Shown: piece after piece, positions 49,883 to 61,960 of the stretch
Layout: every line of letters starts with the position of its first letter
Position numbering within the stretch: position 1 is the first letter of the stretch
NCBI GenBank assembly: GCA_021292105.1
Contig: CM037874.1
Coordinates: 58,320,539 to 58,384,538, forward strand
Direction of reading: 5' to 3'
From: Anadara kagoshimensis
Taxonomy: Eukaryota; Mollusca; Bivalvia; Arcoida; Arcidae
Length of the DNA stretch: 64,000 bases
The notes under the pieces: model-generated
What the model was told of the DNA's origin: nothing
Databases searched by the model: none
What the model saw: only the letters and a program-made list of their open reading frames with translations
Made by a program: the position numbers and the translations under genes

Positions 49883-52121
49883 CTAAAATATAAGGTACAA
49901 ATACATTTAAATAGAAAACATGAATATAAAAATCTTGGCCCCAATCAGAATTATAAGTCTCGATGTGCTACATGTACTAGGATGAATTTACCAATTCTGA
50001 TTAAAAAAAATAGGCTTGAAATGACATCACTAAACGATGATTATCTTAAATCTGACATTTGTTTTCTATGATAGAAGAAATGTCAATCAACATATAAACC
50101 AGGAGATGTTACACTACAGATTTGAACAGACTGCTACTGAATTTGTTTTTTGGTTACTGTGTTGATCATCTCTGTCATCTGCCTTTAGATAGGCAAAATA
50201 GTAAAAATTAAATGTAAAAAAAAAATTCAAAAATTTTAAATCAGAATTGCATATCCTTATACACTTGAGACAGTTCCTACAAGTGAGTGTACAATTTCAT
50301 CCAAAGGACATTCAAGATACTTTTCAAATTATGAGATTTATTTTCTTAATTTGGAGTTTTTGGGATGGCTGTGGCAATACAACCATAGTGGAGTGGAGTA
50401 CTATCGTGTTTTACTGCTGGTTAATTAATTAATTTAAATAATTTTGGTCAGATCTCCCTGGGAAGACTACCGGTATGGCCATACTTATTAGTTAAGGCTA
50501 TTTTGGGGTCTAAAATGGACACCATTCCCAAGGTACAGAACCAATATTTTCCACAAACATTTTGTAAGACTAGGATGGCATACATCCCCTTACCTACAGT
50601 TACAAAAGTGGTATCGCTAAACAGAGGCAAGCTCATATATTACCTGGTGTGTGTCTAGGTGTCACCTTTAAATCTTCTGTTGTATCATCAAAATCAAACT
50701 CTGTTGGTTTCTGCAGTCTGAAATTATATCAAATTACAAAGATTAGCATACATGATGATGATGATGATGATGATGATGATGGTTTTACAGTTCAGTAAAA
50801 TGCCAATTATTACTCAAACATTTATAAAAAAATTTCTGTATTAATATTTACAATCACTGGTTCTTTTGTACATTAAGTTTTTGACAAGAAAAATGTTTAC
50901 CGGTACATTTTCATAAACTATCATGACCTATGAACCTCCTGTCAAGTCCGATTTTGGACTGAGTTGCTTATTGGGTCTGGGGGTAAATGCCATTATGTTC
51001 TGAGGGGATTAAATGATGCCAAAGAAGGGGGGGGGGTAAATTGCTCTAAAGGGATGAATGGTGCTGTTCAATTCATTGACAAAACCAGTGGATGAAAACC
51101 AGTATTTTGCAATACTAAAGGATTGGCCTTTTACAAATTTTAAGCAGAAATGTTAACGATAAAAATTGTAAATATAAGAAATAACTTTCAATTTTGTTGT
51201 GGTTTATGGGGTATAAATGGCAATTCTATCATAAATTGCCTCGTAATTTTATGGGGAATGCCACTTCCAATTCTCAAGTGGCAATTTTCATAAAATGGCG
51301 AAGCAATTAATGATAGAGTTTTTGAAAATGTACCCTCTAATAACCTATATTGAACACTGTTGGTTCAGTGATATTGCAAGCCTAGGCTTATCAAGGCTCT
51401 AAAAAAGTTTTATGGCCGTCATCACAGTAGTGTTGATAAGTTTGATGTCTCCGTGTCCAGGATTGCCCTGGATATATTTGACATCTCATAGTTCCATGTT
51501 CCTTTCACACAACTTTGATTACACACGTGGCGGGTGTAGCTAGCTAAACAGGAGGTGCTTATCCTTCCGGAGCACCCGGCCTCACTTCCCTGGTGGAAGT
51601 TCACGTGTCTAACCTAACTTGTCAGTTCCAAAGTTTTTACTTTGCTTCTGGATTATGATTCGGACATGGATTAGTATGTTTGTTTTGATTACTAACATTA
51701 CAATTTGAGACTGTGACCAGTTAGATTTTTAAGCCCACTATCAGACACTGTGGTCATATCATAACCTTTTCTGTACTTGCTTTAGCTGAGCTTTAAATAA
51801 TCATACTTAGTTTCCTCTACTGGTGCCTCTTGTTCCATTTCTTCATCAGACATCTGAGTCGTGTCATCCTCCTCTTCTTTCTCAGTCTCTGGTGGACGTC
51901 TTCCTGGACATTTCCATTTTAATTCTAACACTTTTTCTTTTCCAATTCTGTCAAAAAGTTCTAAAATTCTTGCTGCAGAAGGCTCCCATATTCCTTTTCC
52001 TGATTTTGAAGGATCATATTTTTCGTCATCACTACCATCACACACCAGTCTTCTGATGTATCCTGGTTGGTTGCTCCACTTAGAAGTCCCATTGTGTTTT
52101 AAACCATGCGTCTTTAAATAA
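49488..52121 (-). CDS. PAGR1: PAGR1 (PAXIP1-associated glutamate-rich protein 1), 5' end missing
   Basis: PAGR1 (PA1) is a nuclear subunit of the KMT2C/KMT2D H3K4 methyltransferase complex and binds PTIP (PAXIP1). Three exons (52121-51807, 50717-50644, 49882-49488, minus strand) join in frame for about 260 residues. Family hallmarks seen: an acidic stretch VCDGSDDEKYD, a helix ARILELFDRIGKEKVLELKW followed by GRRPPETEKEEEDD, the core KPTEFDFDD, then TPGSKTPKSQKKVARMDKVL, matching human PAGR1 in order and spacing. The tail is longer than in human, rich in Ser/Pro/Gly (GSGRGRLSPGSSPGTPP). The first visible exon is open to its acceptor and has no usable ATG, so an upstream coding exon exists but was not found. 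The gene is head-to-head with KIF22. Confidence 0.88.
49883..50643 (-). other. PAGR1 last intron
   Basis: No repeat or gene is recognised in it. Short ORFs on both strands carry no features. Confidence 0.6.
50644..50717 (-). CDS. PAGR1: PAGR1 middle exon (74 nt)
   Basis: It encodes LQKPTEFDFDDTTEDLKVTP and RHTP between acceptor aatttcag and donor gtaata. PTEFDFDD is the most conserved block of the family. Confidence 0.9.
50718..51806 (-). other. PAGR1 middle intron
   Basis: Contains a GAT microsatellite (about 50752-50781), a G run near 51028 and, at 51470-51620, a third copy of the repeat whose inverted arms flank the 32-bp minisatellite. Confidence 0.7.
51807..52121 (-). CDS. PAGR1: PAGR1 first visible exon
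   Basis: Length 315 nt: one base, 104 codons, two bases. It reads YLKTHGLKHNGTSKWSNQPG, then the acidic stretch and the LELFDRI helix, ending EEAPVEET. The acceptor is ctattgcag and the donor gtatga. No start codon lies upstream in frame within the exon. Confidence 0.85.
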
Positions 52122-52690
52122 CTGCAATAGATAAAACATAATTAAGAGGTTAATTAACATTTTGAAACCAGTTCACTACAGCATGTAATAATGTCCATCT
52201 TAGATATCGGCGAGTATGACTGTAGTAATTTCACCAAATTTCTGTAGAAAGTATATTTTCAAGAATATTTTATTTAAAATATTAGTTAATAGGTCTGATG
52301 ACTTAAAAGTCCATGATCAAGTTTAGTTCTACTGAAAAATATGAAAGCAAATAATTTTGTTCTTATCAGATTATCTTATTGCAGATGAGGAATGACAAAT
52401 AAGAAGGCTTAACGAATGTGTCTGTGGTTTAATTAATTTGTCAAAGTGTTTTAAATTAAATGGTTGAGAAATTGCAGATACATGTCCATTATGGTTGATG
52501 CAAAGTAGAAACGGTAAAAAGAGTACCTGTCATTATCTCAGTTGCATTGCCCGCAATAATATAACCCGAATGATTCGCAAATCAGGCTAAATCAGAGTCC
52601 GTGATCTTTACAGTTTAGTACAGAATACAAGAACGATAAGCAATAATTATTCGGGTTAGTGAAAGGTGACTTCCGCGAGATCCTTGAAAT

Positions 52691-52715
52691 CTGATTGGTC
52701 CATTTACCGGAAACG
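52691..52715. promoter_or_regulatory. Candidate divergent promoter: CCAAT box and ETS-like site
   Basis: CTGATTGG (CCAATCAG on the minus strand, NF-Y type) at 52691-52698 and ACCGGAAACG (ETS core GGAA) at 52706-52715 lie in a locally GC-richer stretch between the two divergent genes. NF-Y and ETS sites are common in bidirectional promoters. Confidence 0.35.
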
Positions 52716-53539
52716 TGGGAAGTTCAAAACAACAGTGGACGACGAAGAAGACGAACTCGCGTAGCTTGCCTGTCAAGAAATCCTGGTATTTTAACATTTA
52801 TCAAAGCAAATGTTTAATTGTTTTGTTAAATCTGCCATAGGTTCATTAATCTGATCGAAACATATGCTGCATGATTTTTATTTATTTTATTTTTCACGAT
52901 TTTGTAATCAAAATATAGACACCAAAATTATGCACCCCCCATGATTCAAACAAATGATAGCCTATCAATGATAAATTTGATTACATCCATTTTTATTTTC
53001 TCCATTTTGGAAAAATATGTGATCTGTCCTGATTTTCTTGCATATTTTCTGACAGTAGTATATAACTTTAAAAAACGTTCAGTTTCTACAGTAAGCTGAA
53101 ATTAAAATTATAAGGTTCAGGAGAGAGTTGGTTATGCATCGCAGAATTGGAATTACTGTAATTTTTAACCCATCCCCACAGCAGGAAGGCTAAAATGGCT
53201 TGATTCATTTATTTTTATACTTTGAAAATAAAATTTTAATGGAGGGTACAAATGAGTCTTCAGGAACAACAAAAAATTCACATAATTTATATCATGATTC
53301 CATATGTGATGGGCAGAAATGAGAATATGAGTATGTATGGCTTAATGGTCATGTCACTGGTGTAACAGTAAAGGAGCAAAAATCAGCAGCCAAACTGGGA
53401 CTTGTACCTAGAAACTTCCCAATAATAGACGGAATGCTCTACCGATTGAAGTAATTCTCTACCTGTCGATTGAAGCCCACCGATTTCTGCCTTCCCTTTT
53501 TTTTATTCAACTCCCTTGAATCAAAACCTGGTCACTAGG

Positions 53540-53677
53540 TTTAAACCTGGGACCAACTGCTGGCCAGCCACTTCCCAGGGTTGGACCCCCGAAATTTAAC
53601 AGCAGCCAAACTAGGATTCTAACCCAGGACCTTTCCAATACTAGAAGGATGCTCTACCCACTGAGCTACCAGCATTT
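53540..53677 (-). mobile_element. tRNA-derived SINE, second family (minus strand)
   Basis: On the minus strand it starts gctggtagctcagtgggtag followed by agcatcc, a clear A box, and has the B-box-like gggttagaatcc. The body gggaagtggctggccagcag is shared with 12815-12975. A similar degraded head lies at about 53380-53460. Confidence 0.75.
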
Positions 53678-53811
53678 GATGTTGACTATCGAAATTGACA
53701 CCTCTGTAGAATTTGAAAAAATTAAAAAATGAGTAGTATGTGGTTTGCAATATAAACGTAACATACCAGCATTATTTTTGTAATGGTAACATTTTGTATA
53801 TCAACAGGAAT

Positions 53812-53954
53812 ATGAACAAAAAACAGAAGAAAGTTAAAGTTGTAATACGCGTAAGACCAACGATAACAACAGATGATAAAGTATGTGTTGCCGTGGACGA
53901 CGATTCTGTAGAAATATTCAATCACAGAAACATTAATGAAAACATCAAATATGA
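53812..53954 (+). CDS. KIF22: KIF22 exon 1 (first coding)
   Basis: It encodes the first 47 residues with the beta-1 strand VKVVIRVRP. An acceptor-like tatcaacag ends at 53807, so an untranslated exon upstream is likely. The donor is gtatgt. A frame upstream is open to 53740, but the family start fits MNKKQKK. Confidence 0.85.
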
Positions 53955-56197
53955 GTATGTATTTATTATGTATAGATAAAGACAATGGTTGGTAGATTAT
54001 AATTGTGATTAATATCTTTGTCAAGATGACTTCACTTATATCAAGGCAATCAATTCAGACATTGTGGAGAAAAGCAGAATGTCTTCATCACCTATATTCC
54101 GTAAGTATGGATTTCAAACAGGGGTTCAAAATTCCCTGTGTCCGAGGTCTGGGACCTGTTGATTTTACCTTGGGACCATTATTATTTACATGTAAAAGTC
54201 CGATGGACCTGCCATTTTTACCAGAATAATACTACTTTTTAATACCATAATTGCCCATAGGTCTTCCAGTGTTAATATTGGACCTTCATGACTTTGTGTG
54301 AGACCTGCCAAAAATAAATGCAAAAGGTCCTGGACCTTCCATTACAAAAAATAATTTTGAACCCCTGTTCAAAGTGAAGTCTCAGAGACTCTGGAGCCCC
54401 AAAATAAGGAGAATTTGACTCACTTTTAAATACCAGTTGTTACATTACAATTCTCTTTCTTTTTGATTACATCATATTGCATTTGGATTTAATTTATTAA
54501 GAAAAAGTATACTTGGCTCGATGTGACAGTCAAAGTCAGTGTATATCGTCAGGATCATCAGAACATTTTAATACCAGTATTTTATTTAAGTCATATTCAT
54601 GCAAGATTTGTGATCAACAGATTCCTTGTATAAATCATTGAATGTATAAGTGTCATTTTCAAGTTATTTTAAAATAATATGTAAAGTTTATGTTGTTTTT
54701 CCCACAATAGAGGAGTTTAACATTGTTTATTACGCATGCGCAAGGTCCATGACCTTACGAGATTGGACGCGATTGAACGTGATTTGCAATCGAGGGGGCA
54801 GTCGTAATAAAGGTCTAAGGCTGGTAACGCTTTTAAATGGTTAAACATTGCCGTAAATGGGATATATTTACATTAATTCATGAATAAATATATATTTTAT
54901 GTGACAAAACTTTTTCTTACTAATAAATTTACATTTTTCTTAAGTAAAACATGTTAATTTTTTAATATTTAGAAATAAAACTATCAAGAATTAAAAAAAA
55001 CCAGTTAAAATTAAAAGATGATAAAAATGAATAAAAAAAATATAAAAAATAGAAGTATAATTAATACATTTTGTTTAGAATTTTAAACTTTGAAAAAATG
55101 GTTATGTTTGCTATAAGGACAAGGATATGATACTAATAATAGACAGTCTATAGCTAGAAAAAAATCTTGAATACATACAAGTTTGTGGAAGAACTTTATC
55201 AGTTGTTCTTTTCTTGAAATAGTATCAAAACTTATAAAGTTTACGCCGATGTGGAAGAAAATTGAATCGATATATTCTGTATACATGCATATAATTGCCT
55301 TTGACAGAATTACATTTAACTAATTTTAATTAATTGAACGATCCCAAAATTATGATGTACTTATGGCGATTACAATTACATTTTATTCTTTTCCTTACCC
55401 AATTTTTGCTCCAATAAATATGATGCTCCTCATATCTACATGTTACATTACTGTTTATTAAAAAGTTTCTCATTGATGAATTGTTTATCCCGTAATGTAT
55501 TACCAAGATGATGGTGTTGAAGTCTTAATCTATTAATTAGTATCCGTAATTCACATACTTTACACACCTGTCAACATTACCGGATGACTCAATACATGAC
55601 ACGTACCGACAAACGACAAATGAACCCCTTTATGGTCAGCATCCATCGATAACATTAAGAATTTACAAGTATCGTTTTTATCAATTACACAAACTTCATC
55701 GAACTTATTCAATATACAAGATAATATCAAACTTATAAATGATAAATGAAATGTATGAATGTTAGAGAATATTGTAAAAGTATTAGAATGTGAATTAAAA
55801 AAAATAAAATAAACTTTAACATTAAATATCTGTATGGTTTCAATAATTTTATCCGGTTTTTTTTGGTTGTCATATTTTTTTATTTTGATTTCATAAAAAA
55901 TGGCATATGAAATGGTAAACGATTCATTACTTTTTAGAAAAAATCCCTTTTTATTTTAAACGTTTTAACTAAAGTAACCAACCATTGCCTTATAAAGTTA
56001 CTTTCCAAAATAAAATTTAAAATAAATAAATAAATAAATAAATTTAATTGATAGACATGACATGAATTTTTTTCACTGTGTGTCAATGAAAAAAAAGTAA
56101 AAAAAAAAAAAAGAATAAATAAAAATAAAAAATAAAATAAAGATTTAAAATATTTAAAGTGTATATTGATGCGGCATTCAAGGTCATGTTTCAAAAT

Positions 56198-56261
<64 letters not shown>

Positions 56262-56339
56262 ATACTATAATTCAACCTTGCATCAAACATTATTCAATTA
56301 CATTGTGGGTACTTATTGGGTCAAGATTACTTTTCAGTC

Positions 56340-56402
<63 letters not shown>

Positions 56403-59400
56403 TTTTCAGACGAAACACTTTAAGAAAATAAAATATAATGTAGATACATTTATATGTATTACATATACTAAGTTTCATACTAGCACATGTAGGGGAATGC
56501 CCCCTGGCTTGCAGACGGTACACTTTCTTATCTCTAACCATAGAGAGTAATCAAGGGAGATAAAAATGTTAAACTCCCGTATTTAATGGTAAAATGTATA
56601 ATAATTAAATATCCATTTGTTTCTTATTACATTTTATAGTTTCTCCAGTGTATATGACATAAAGACAAGTCAACAGAAGTTATATCAGGAATGTGTCAAA
56701 CCTCAGTTGATGTATGCCCTACAGGGGCAGAACTTGTCAATATTTGCTTACGGACCAACAGGGGCAGGTGAGATGAAATCCTTAGTTAAGTGTTGAATCG
56801 TGTTTATAGAAAGTACAGAAGATCAAGTTTCGTGACAAAAATGTAAATAGGCATATTTTGTTTCATCTAGCAAGTCTTGTTTTTTGAAGTGTGCTAGAAT
56901 GTTGGGGGGGGGGGGGATGAATTCTGTCTGGGAATTTGGAAAAAGTCAAGAGCTTGTCATATATTATGCATTAGATTGTTTTAATGTCTGGCTTGTCTTT
57001 AAATGTTGACACTGAATTTTAGTATAAATTATATTGTATGAAGTTAGAAATTTTCAACAAATCCAGAACCACATACCTAATTAAGTCATATAGTCATGTT
57101 GGGTCAGAGTAAATGTTTCATTTTTGGTTCCTTATTTTAGGTAAAACCCATACTATGCTCGGCACTCCTTCAGAACCAGGTATCATACCGCGAGTGATTA
57201 ACGGAATCTTCAACCAGATCACAGAGGAAACTAAAACCGATAAAGACTGGAAATATACGGTTACATTTTCATACCTGGAGATATATAACGAGAAGGTAAC
57301 ATACAGACTGTAACATATTAATTATTGACATATATGAATGGATAAAAATCTGATCATTTAAATTTTATGCCAGTGAATTGGACTTTAAGTTCAGTTGTGA
57401 CACATGGCTCAGTTTAGAAGTTCTCTCCAAAGGACCCAGCGACATTCATTTCTAAATGCTGAGTGTTTGGTGAAAGAACAGTCACTGGGGTTTGAGCTCA
57501 CAACTTCCTACATACAGAGCAAACACTACCAATTGAGTTGTAACCTTTTATGGAAGAATACTAGAATGAAAGTGACAATTTTCCAGTTGACTCCTAAACC
57601 TTACTACATGTATATAATATCCACACTGAGTGGTTTACTTCTAGACTATATTGTACAGTGTTTTATTTGTTCAAACAGGTTATGGACTTAATAGAGCCTA
57701 AAGAATCAGACTTACCAATCAGAGAAGATGCCAACAAAAAGATATTTATTCCAGGATTAGCTGAAAAAGAAATCAAAGACTTTAACGAGTTTAAGGTTCA
57801 TTTTGGTCCTGCATCAAATAATAGGTATGTTTTAATTATACCCCCCACAAACTAGTTTGAGGGGTTTATATAGGAATCAGCATGTCTGTCTGTCTGATTG
57901 AAATGTCTGTTCATCCACCTGTCTGTCCATGTAAAATTGTGTCTGTGCCATATCTCGTAGCTGCTTTGAACGACTGTCATAATATTTCACATGAATAATC
58001 TTCATGGTCCAAAGGTGTGTCATGACCTTGAACCAAGGTCATATCTCAAAAGTCAAGGTCACGGGAAAACATTTAATGTTGGGGGGGATATTTGGCTCTC
58101 GAGAGACAGTTCTAGATTTGTTTATATTTATGACTAACTACACATTTAGGTAGAACAGCAGTTAGATCAAAACACCAAGTTCTACTATTGCATTTTTGTG
58201 TTTCAAGTGACCTGGACAAGCTTTCAAGCATGTTTGCTGTGAGAATTTTTTGTTATTTCACCTGTGAAAGATTAGGGATTGGATGATACAGACATACAAC
58301 AATGAGATTTACATCACAATACACTGGTCTCCATACATGTATCATGGTTTATTGGTAATACACATAAAAAGAAGGCCTTTTATATTAAATGTTACAAAAT
58401 TTATTTTTAAATCACATTAAAATGCAATATCTCAACTCATGTGAATTCAAATAATGAAAATCGAATTAAGCACATTTACATAAAACAATTTCAAATGTAA
58501 ACACATCAAAAAGAAAAAAAAAATCACATATTCGGGGGAAAATACCCTAGGTATCTGACCTTGAATTTGAAGGCATGGTTATATCTGTAACTTGATCGTC
58601 GGTGACTATGTTCAGACATTGATCACTGAAATAAACACTGCATGCCAAACATTCCAATCCTTCGTGTAAAATATTCCTCATGAATTTGTAAGTGAAGAAG
58701 CTCACTATGTCATCAGTGTGTTTTGTATACAACCAGACTGCTCACTAAAGTCAGTTTATCACTTTATGTCTATATTTTTATATTTGTGTTTAGAACGACA
58801 GCGGCTACAAAGTTAAACGACAGATCAAGTAGAAGTCACAGTATACTGATGTTAAAAGTGAAGAAAGTACAACAATGTTCTCCATATAAACAGTTATACG
58901 GTAAAATATACCTGATAGATCTGGCTGGGTCTGAAGATAACAGGAGGACTGGGAACCAGGGAATAAGGTAACAAATTATTTTTAAAATAAGTCGGTCCCA
59001 GATCTAAGTTAGACTCATAAAACCAGTTCTTACATGTATGTATCTTGGTTTCAGTGATGTCAGAAGGTTCTCTCTGGGAATATTCATTCTGGAAAGGGCT
59101 ATGCTATGTTTCCATTCCTGGTAGCCAAAATCGCCATTGGCTACTTATTTCTGAGGAATTCTTTCAAAAAGTAACCTATTTTAGCAAATTTATGGAAACC
59201 TAGGCTATGGAACCATTGATTCCTTATTTTGCCAAAAGACCCAATTGTCAAGGCCTTAATGGGCCATATTTAACATTAGATGGGTGCAAAAATATTGATA
59301 TTGTGGTGTTTTGAAGGAAAGTTTTTGAAAAAACTCCTTTTTAAAAATCCTAGATTGACCACTGCTTAGGACATGAACTATTCCATCACAATGATAATCC

Positions 59401-61173
59401 CGGAGTCATTCATTTATCAACTGGATTGACTGTCTATGGTGCAATGTCTACTTAAATGGCTTATTTAAGAATGTGCCTAGCTAAGGTTCATGTCAATGGC
59501 TCTTGAATCTTAAACCACTCCAGGGCTCAAATTAGATTTTGAAACAGGGAGAAGTGACTTCTCCCTCAGCCAAGATTAGGGAGAAGTTTTTCAAAACAGG
59601 GAGAAGTTTTTCCGCCGCGAGTGAAATTTACGTGGCGATGCATGTTCCCAATATGTTTGACTTTAAATGGGAGTATCCCTACAGAAAACTTTATTATTAC
59701 ATAAATTGTAATATAACTTATTGAATCCAAATAAATCATAATATAAATTTCTTCATAATTTTTTTTTTTTTTTTTTTTAATTATTGTACTTTTTTTTTTT
59801 TTTTGCTACGTGCAGAATTATTATATGTATAAGCTTGGTATAGCAGTGTAGCAGTACTGAAAATAATTCTAAAAAATTATTGTACTTTTTTTTTTGTTAT
59901 TTAAAAGCTATTTAAATTATGCTCTTTTCATTGAAGCAAAATGCATTGATCATATCACATCACTAAATGCTAAATGTCTTGATTTCAATGTAAATGTGAA
60001 ATACATGTACAATTTTCTTTAAAACATTATTTTTTTAAAAATAATGTAAAGATTAACAACATATTAAGAAGTAAAACTGATAAATGAAAAAAAAAAAAAA
60101 AAAAAAATATATATATAATATAGATAGTTCCCATGGACCTCCAGCAGAGGATTTTTTCAGTAGACTGGTCACCATTTTGTTAGGCAATCTATATCATTTA
60201 TCTATCTATTTTCACTAAATTTATTAATTTTTAAATTATTGTTTTTCAAAAAGTAATTGGTATATCAGTAAAATTTTTAAATTTATGAAATTGTCAATGG
60301 TTTTACTTTAATTTGGTATATTTTATAAGATTTTTGTCCCCATAACAACGATGTGACAATAAATTTTATACACCCTATTTTAGAAAGAATTAATAATACT
60401 CAATTTCTAATGCCTACCAAAATGGCTGCTACTTTACCTGTAAATTGGACAGTGTGACATCACATGGGAACTATCTATATATGCACCATTATTTTTGAGT
60501 TATCCCCCTTGTCAAACGTGTTGATGGCAACAAACATGGCTGCTGTGTTTGACTCCCAAATTCTAGAGATGATACTACTCATTTGCAATCATTCTATCAG
60601 AAAATGCTTTTATTTATGGATTCCTTTGTGAAAAGGCAACATTCTGTGAGGGTCTGTTATTTTATTAAATTTTCATACAAAAAACGATCTACTATTTTGT
60701 TCAAGACACACACCACCCCCCCCCGTTTATATACTGGGGTATGGCAGACGTTTTTTATGTCAAATATCCGAGGTTTTTCACCAAGATGGCTTTTAATTAC
60801 ATCAGTCAACAGGTTGATGAATCCATGACATGCATGGATGATCTCAGTTTAAGCTAATTATCGGATTAAAACACCTGGATATATCGGGAGTTACCTGTGT
60901 TTACCGTTGAATGTGTGTAATACATAAGAGGTGCCTTAGGGGTTAAATATACTTGTCAAAACTTAGGGCGACTAGAACTTCGCTTTTTGGACAGTTTAGG
61001 GCGAAGTTTTTGGAAACAGGGCGAAGATATCGCCCAACTTCGCCCTTATTTTGAGCCCTGCCACTCTGGCCTTGGTCAATGGTTACATCTTCACAAAATA
61101 ACATGTACATAAACAGAAAATTGTATATTATATTGCTTTGACCTTATTGGTAACGGTGTTCAGAAGGGGACCG

Positions 61174-61224
<51 letters not shown>

Positions 61225-61924
61225 GGTCTTAGTGTTCCATATTTAACATTACATGAATGCAAAAATATTGATGTTATTGTGTTTTAGAGGATTTTGTTTT
61301 TAACATAAAATGGTCTGAATATTCTACAATGACCGCTGTGCTAATATATATATATAATTCCATGACAATTTGATTGAGAAGAAAAAGAGAAAAGAAACAA
61401 GTACTGGTTTACATTATAAAAATCCAATAATTTTTATTGTTCTCTTCAGCATGTTCAGACAATTTCCAGTAAAATGTTTTCAAATGAACAATATCATAAA
61501 TGCTGGTATAGTGAAACAGTGGCATAATTTTTTTTTTTTTCTTTTTCAGACTTAAAGAAAGTGGAGCCATCAACAAGTCATTGTTTGTTTTAGGGGAAGT
61601 TGTAGACGCCATCAACATGGGATTGGTAAGCTAAAATCTTTTTCTGTTAAATTTTATCTGCATTTATTCCATATACTAATAAATGTAATATTGTTTGGTA
61701 TGTTTACCATTGTTCAGCCAAGAAGGTGCCTTCCTGCAGATGACCCAAAAACAAAAATTGAGCCTCACAAGAAATATCCATCTATGGACCAAATGAATCC
61801 GTTTCTATCTCATTTCCAGTCTTATTGGAAAATTTGGCTAGCATTAATTTATTAAACATTTTATGAAAAGATTACATGAAGTACATGAACGTTTATAAAT
61901 TTTATCCCTATTTTTGAAGTCCTT

Positions 61925-61960
<36 letters not shown>

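Larger units (their letters stand above)
52131..53811. other. Region between PAGR1 and KIF22
   Basis: It must hold the first exon(s) of PAGR1 and the KIF22 5' UTR. A good minus-strand donor (atgacag, then gtactc) lies at 52525-52532, but joining it to the PAGR1 exon at 52121 gives an early stop in the short frame from the nearby ATG, so it may be a non-coding exon. SINE fragments fill 53340-53680. Confidence 0.45.
53955..56639 (+). other. KIF22 intron 1
   Basis: Contains the 249-bp CAGGGG element (54119-54367), an AAAT run at about 56021-56045 and two TTTA arrays at about 56196-56260 and 56339-56406. The (TTTA) ORFs are repeat shadows. The rest is very AT-rich. Confidence 0.75.

Noticed and set aside
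52615-52797. First coding exon of PAGR1 in a 60-codon minus-strand ORF
   Set aside because: No suitable donor in the needed phase was found and the peptide is not acidic as expected of the PAGR1 N-terminus; it overlaps the likely promoter.
55934-56431. Hydrophobic ORFs rich in LFIY repeats
   Set aside because: They arise from TTTA microsatellites in a KIF22 intron.
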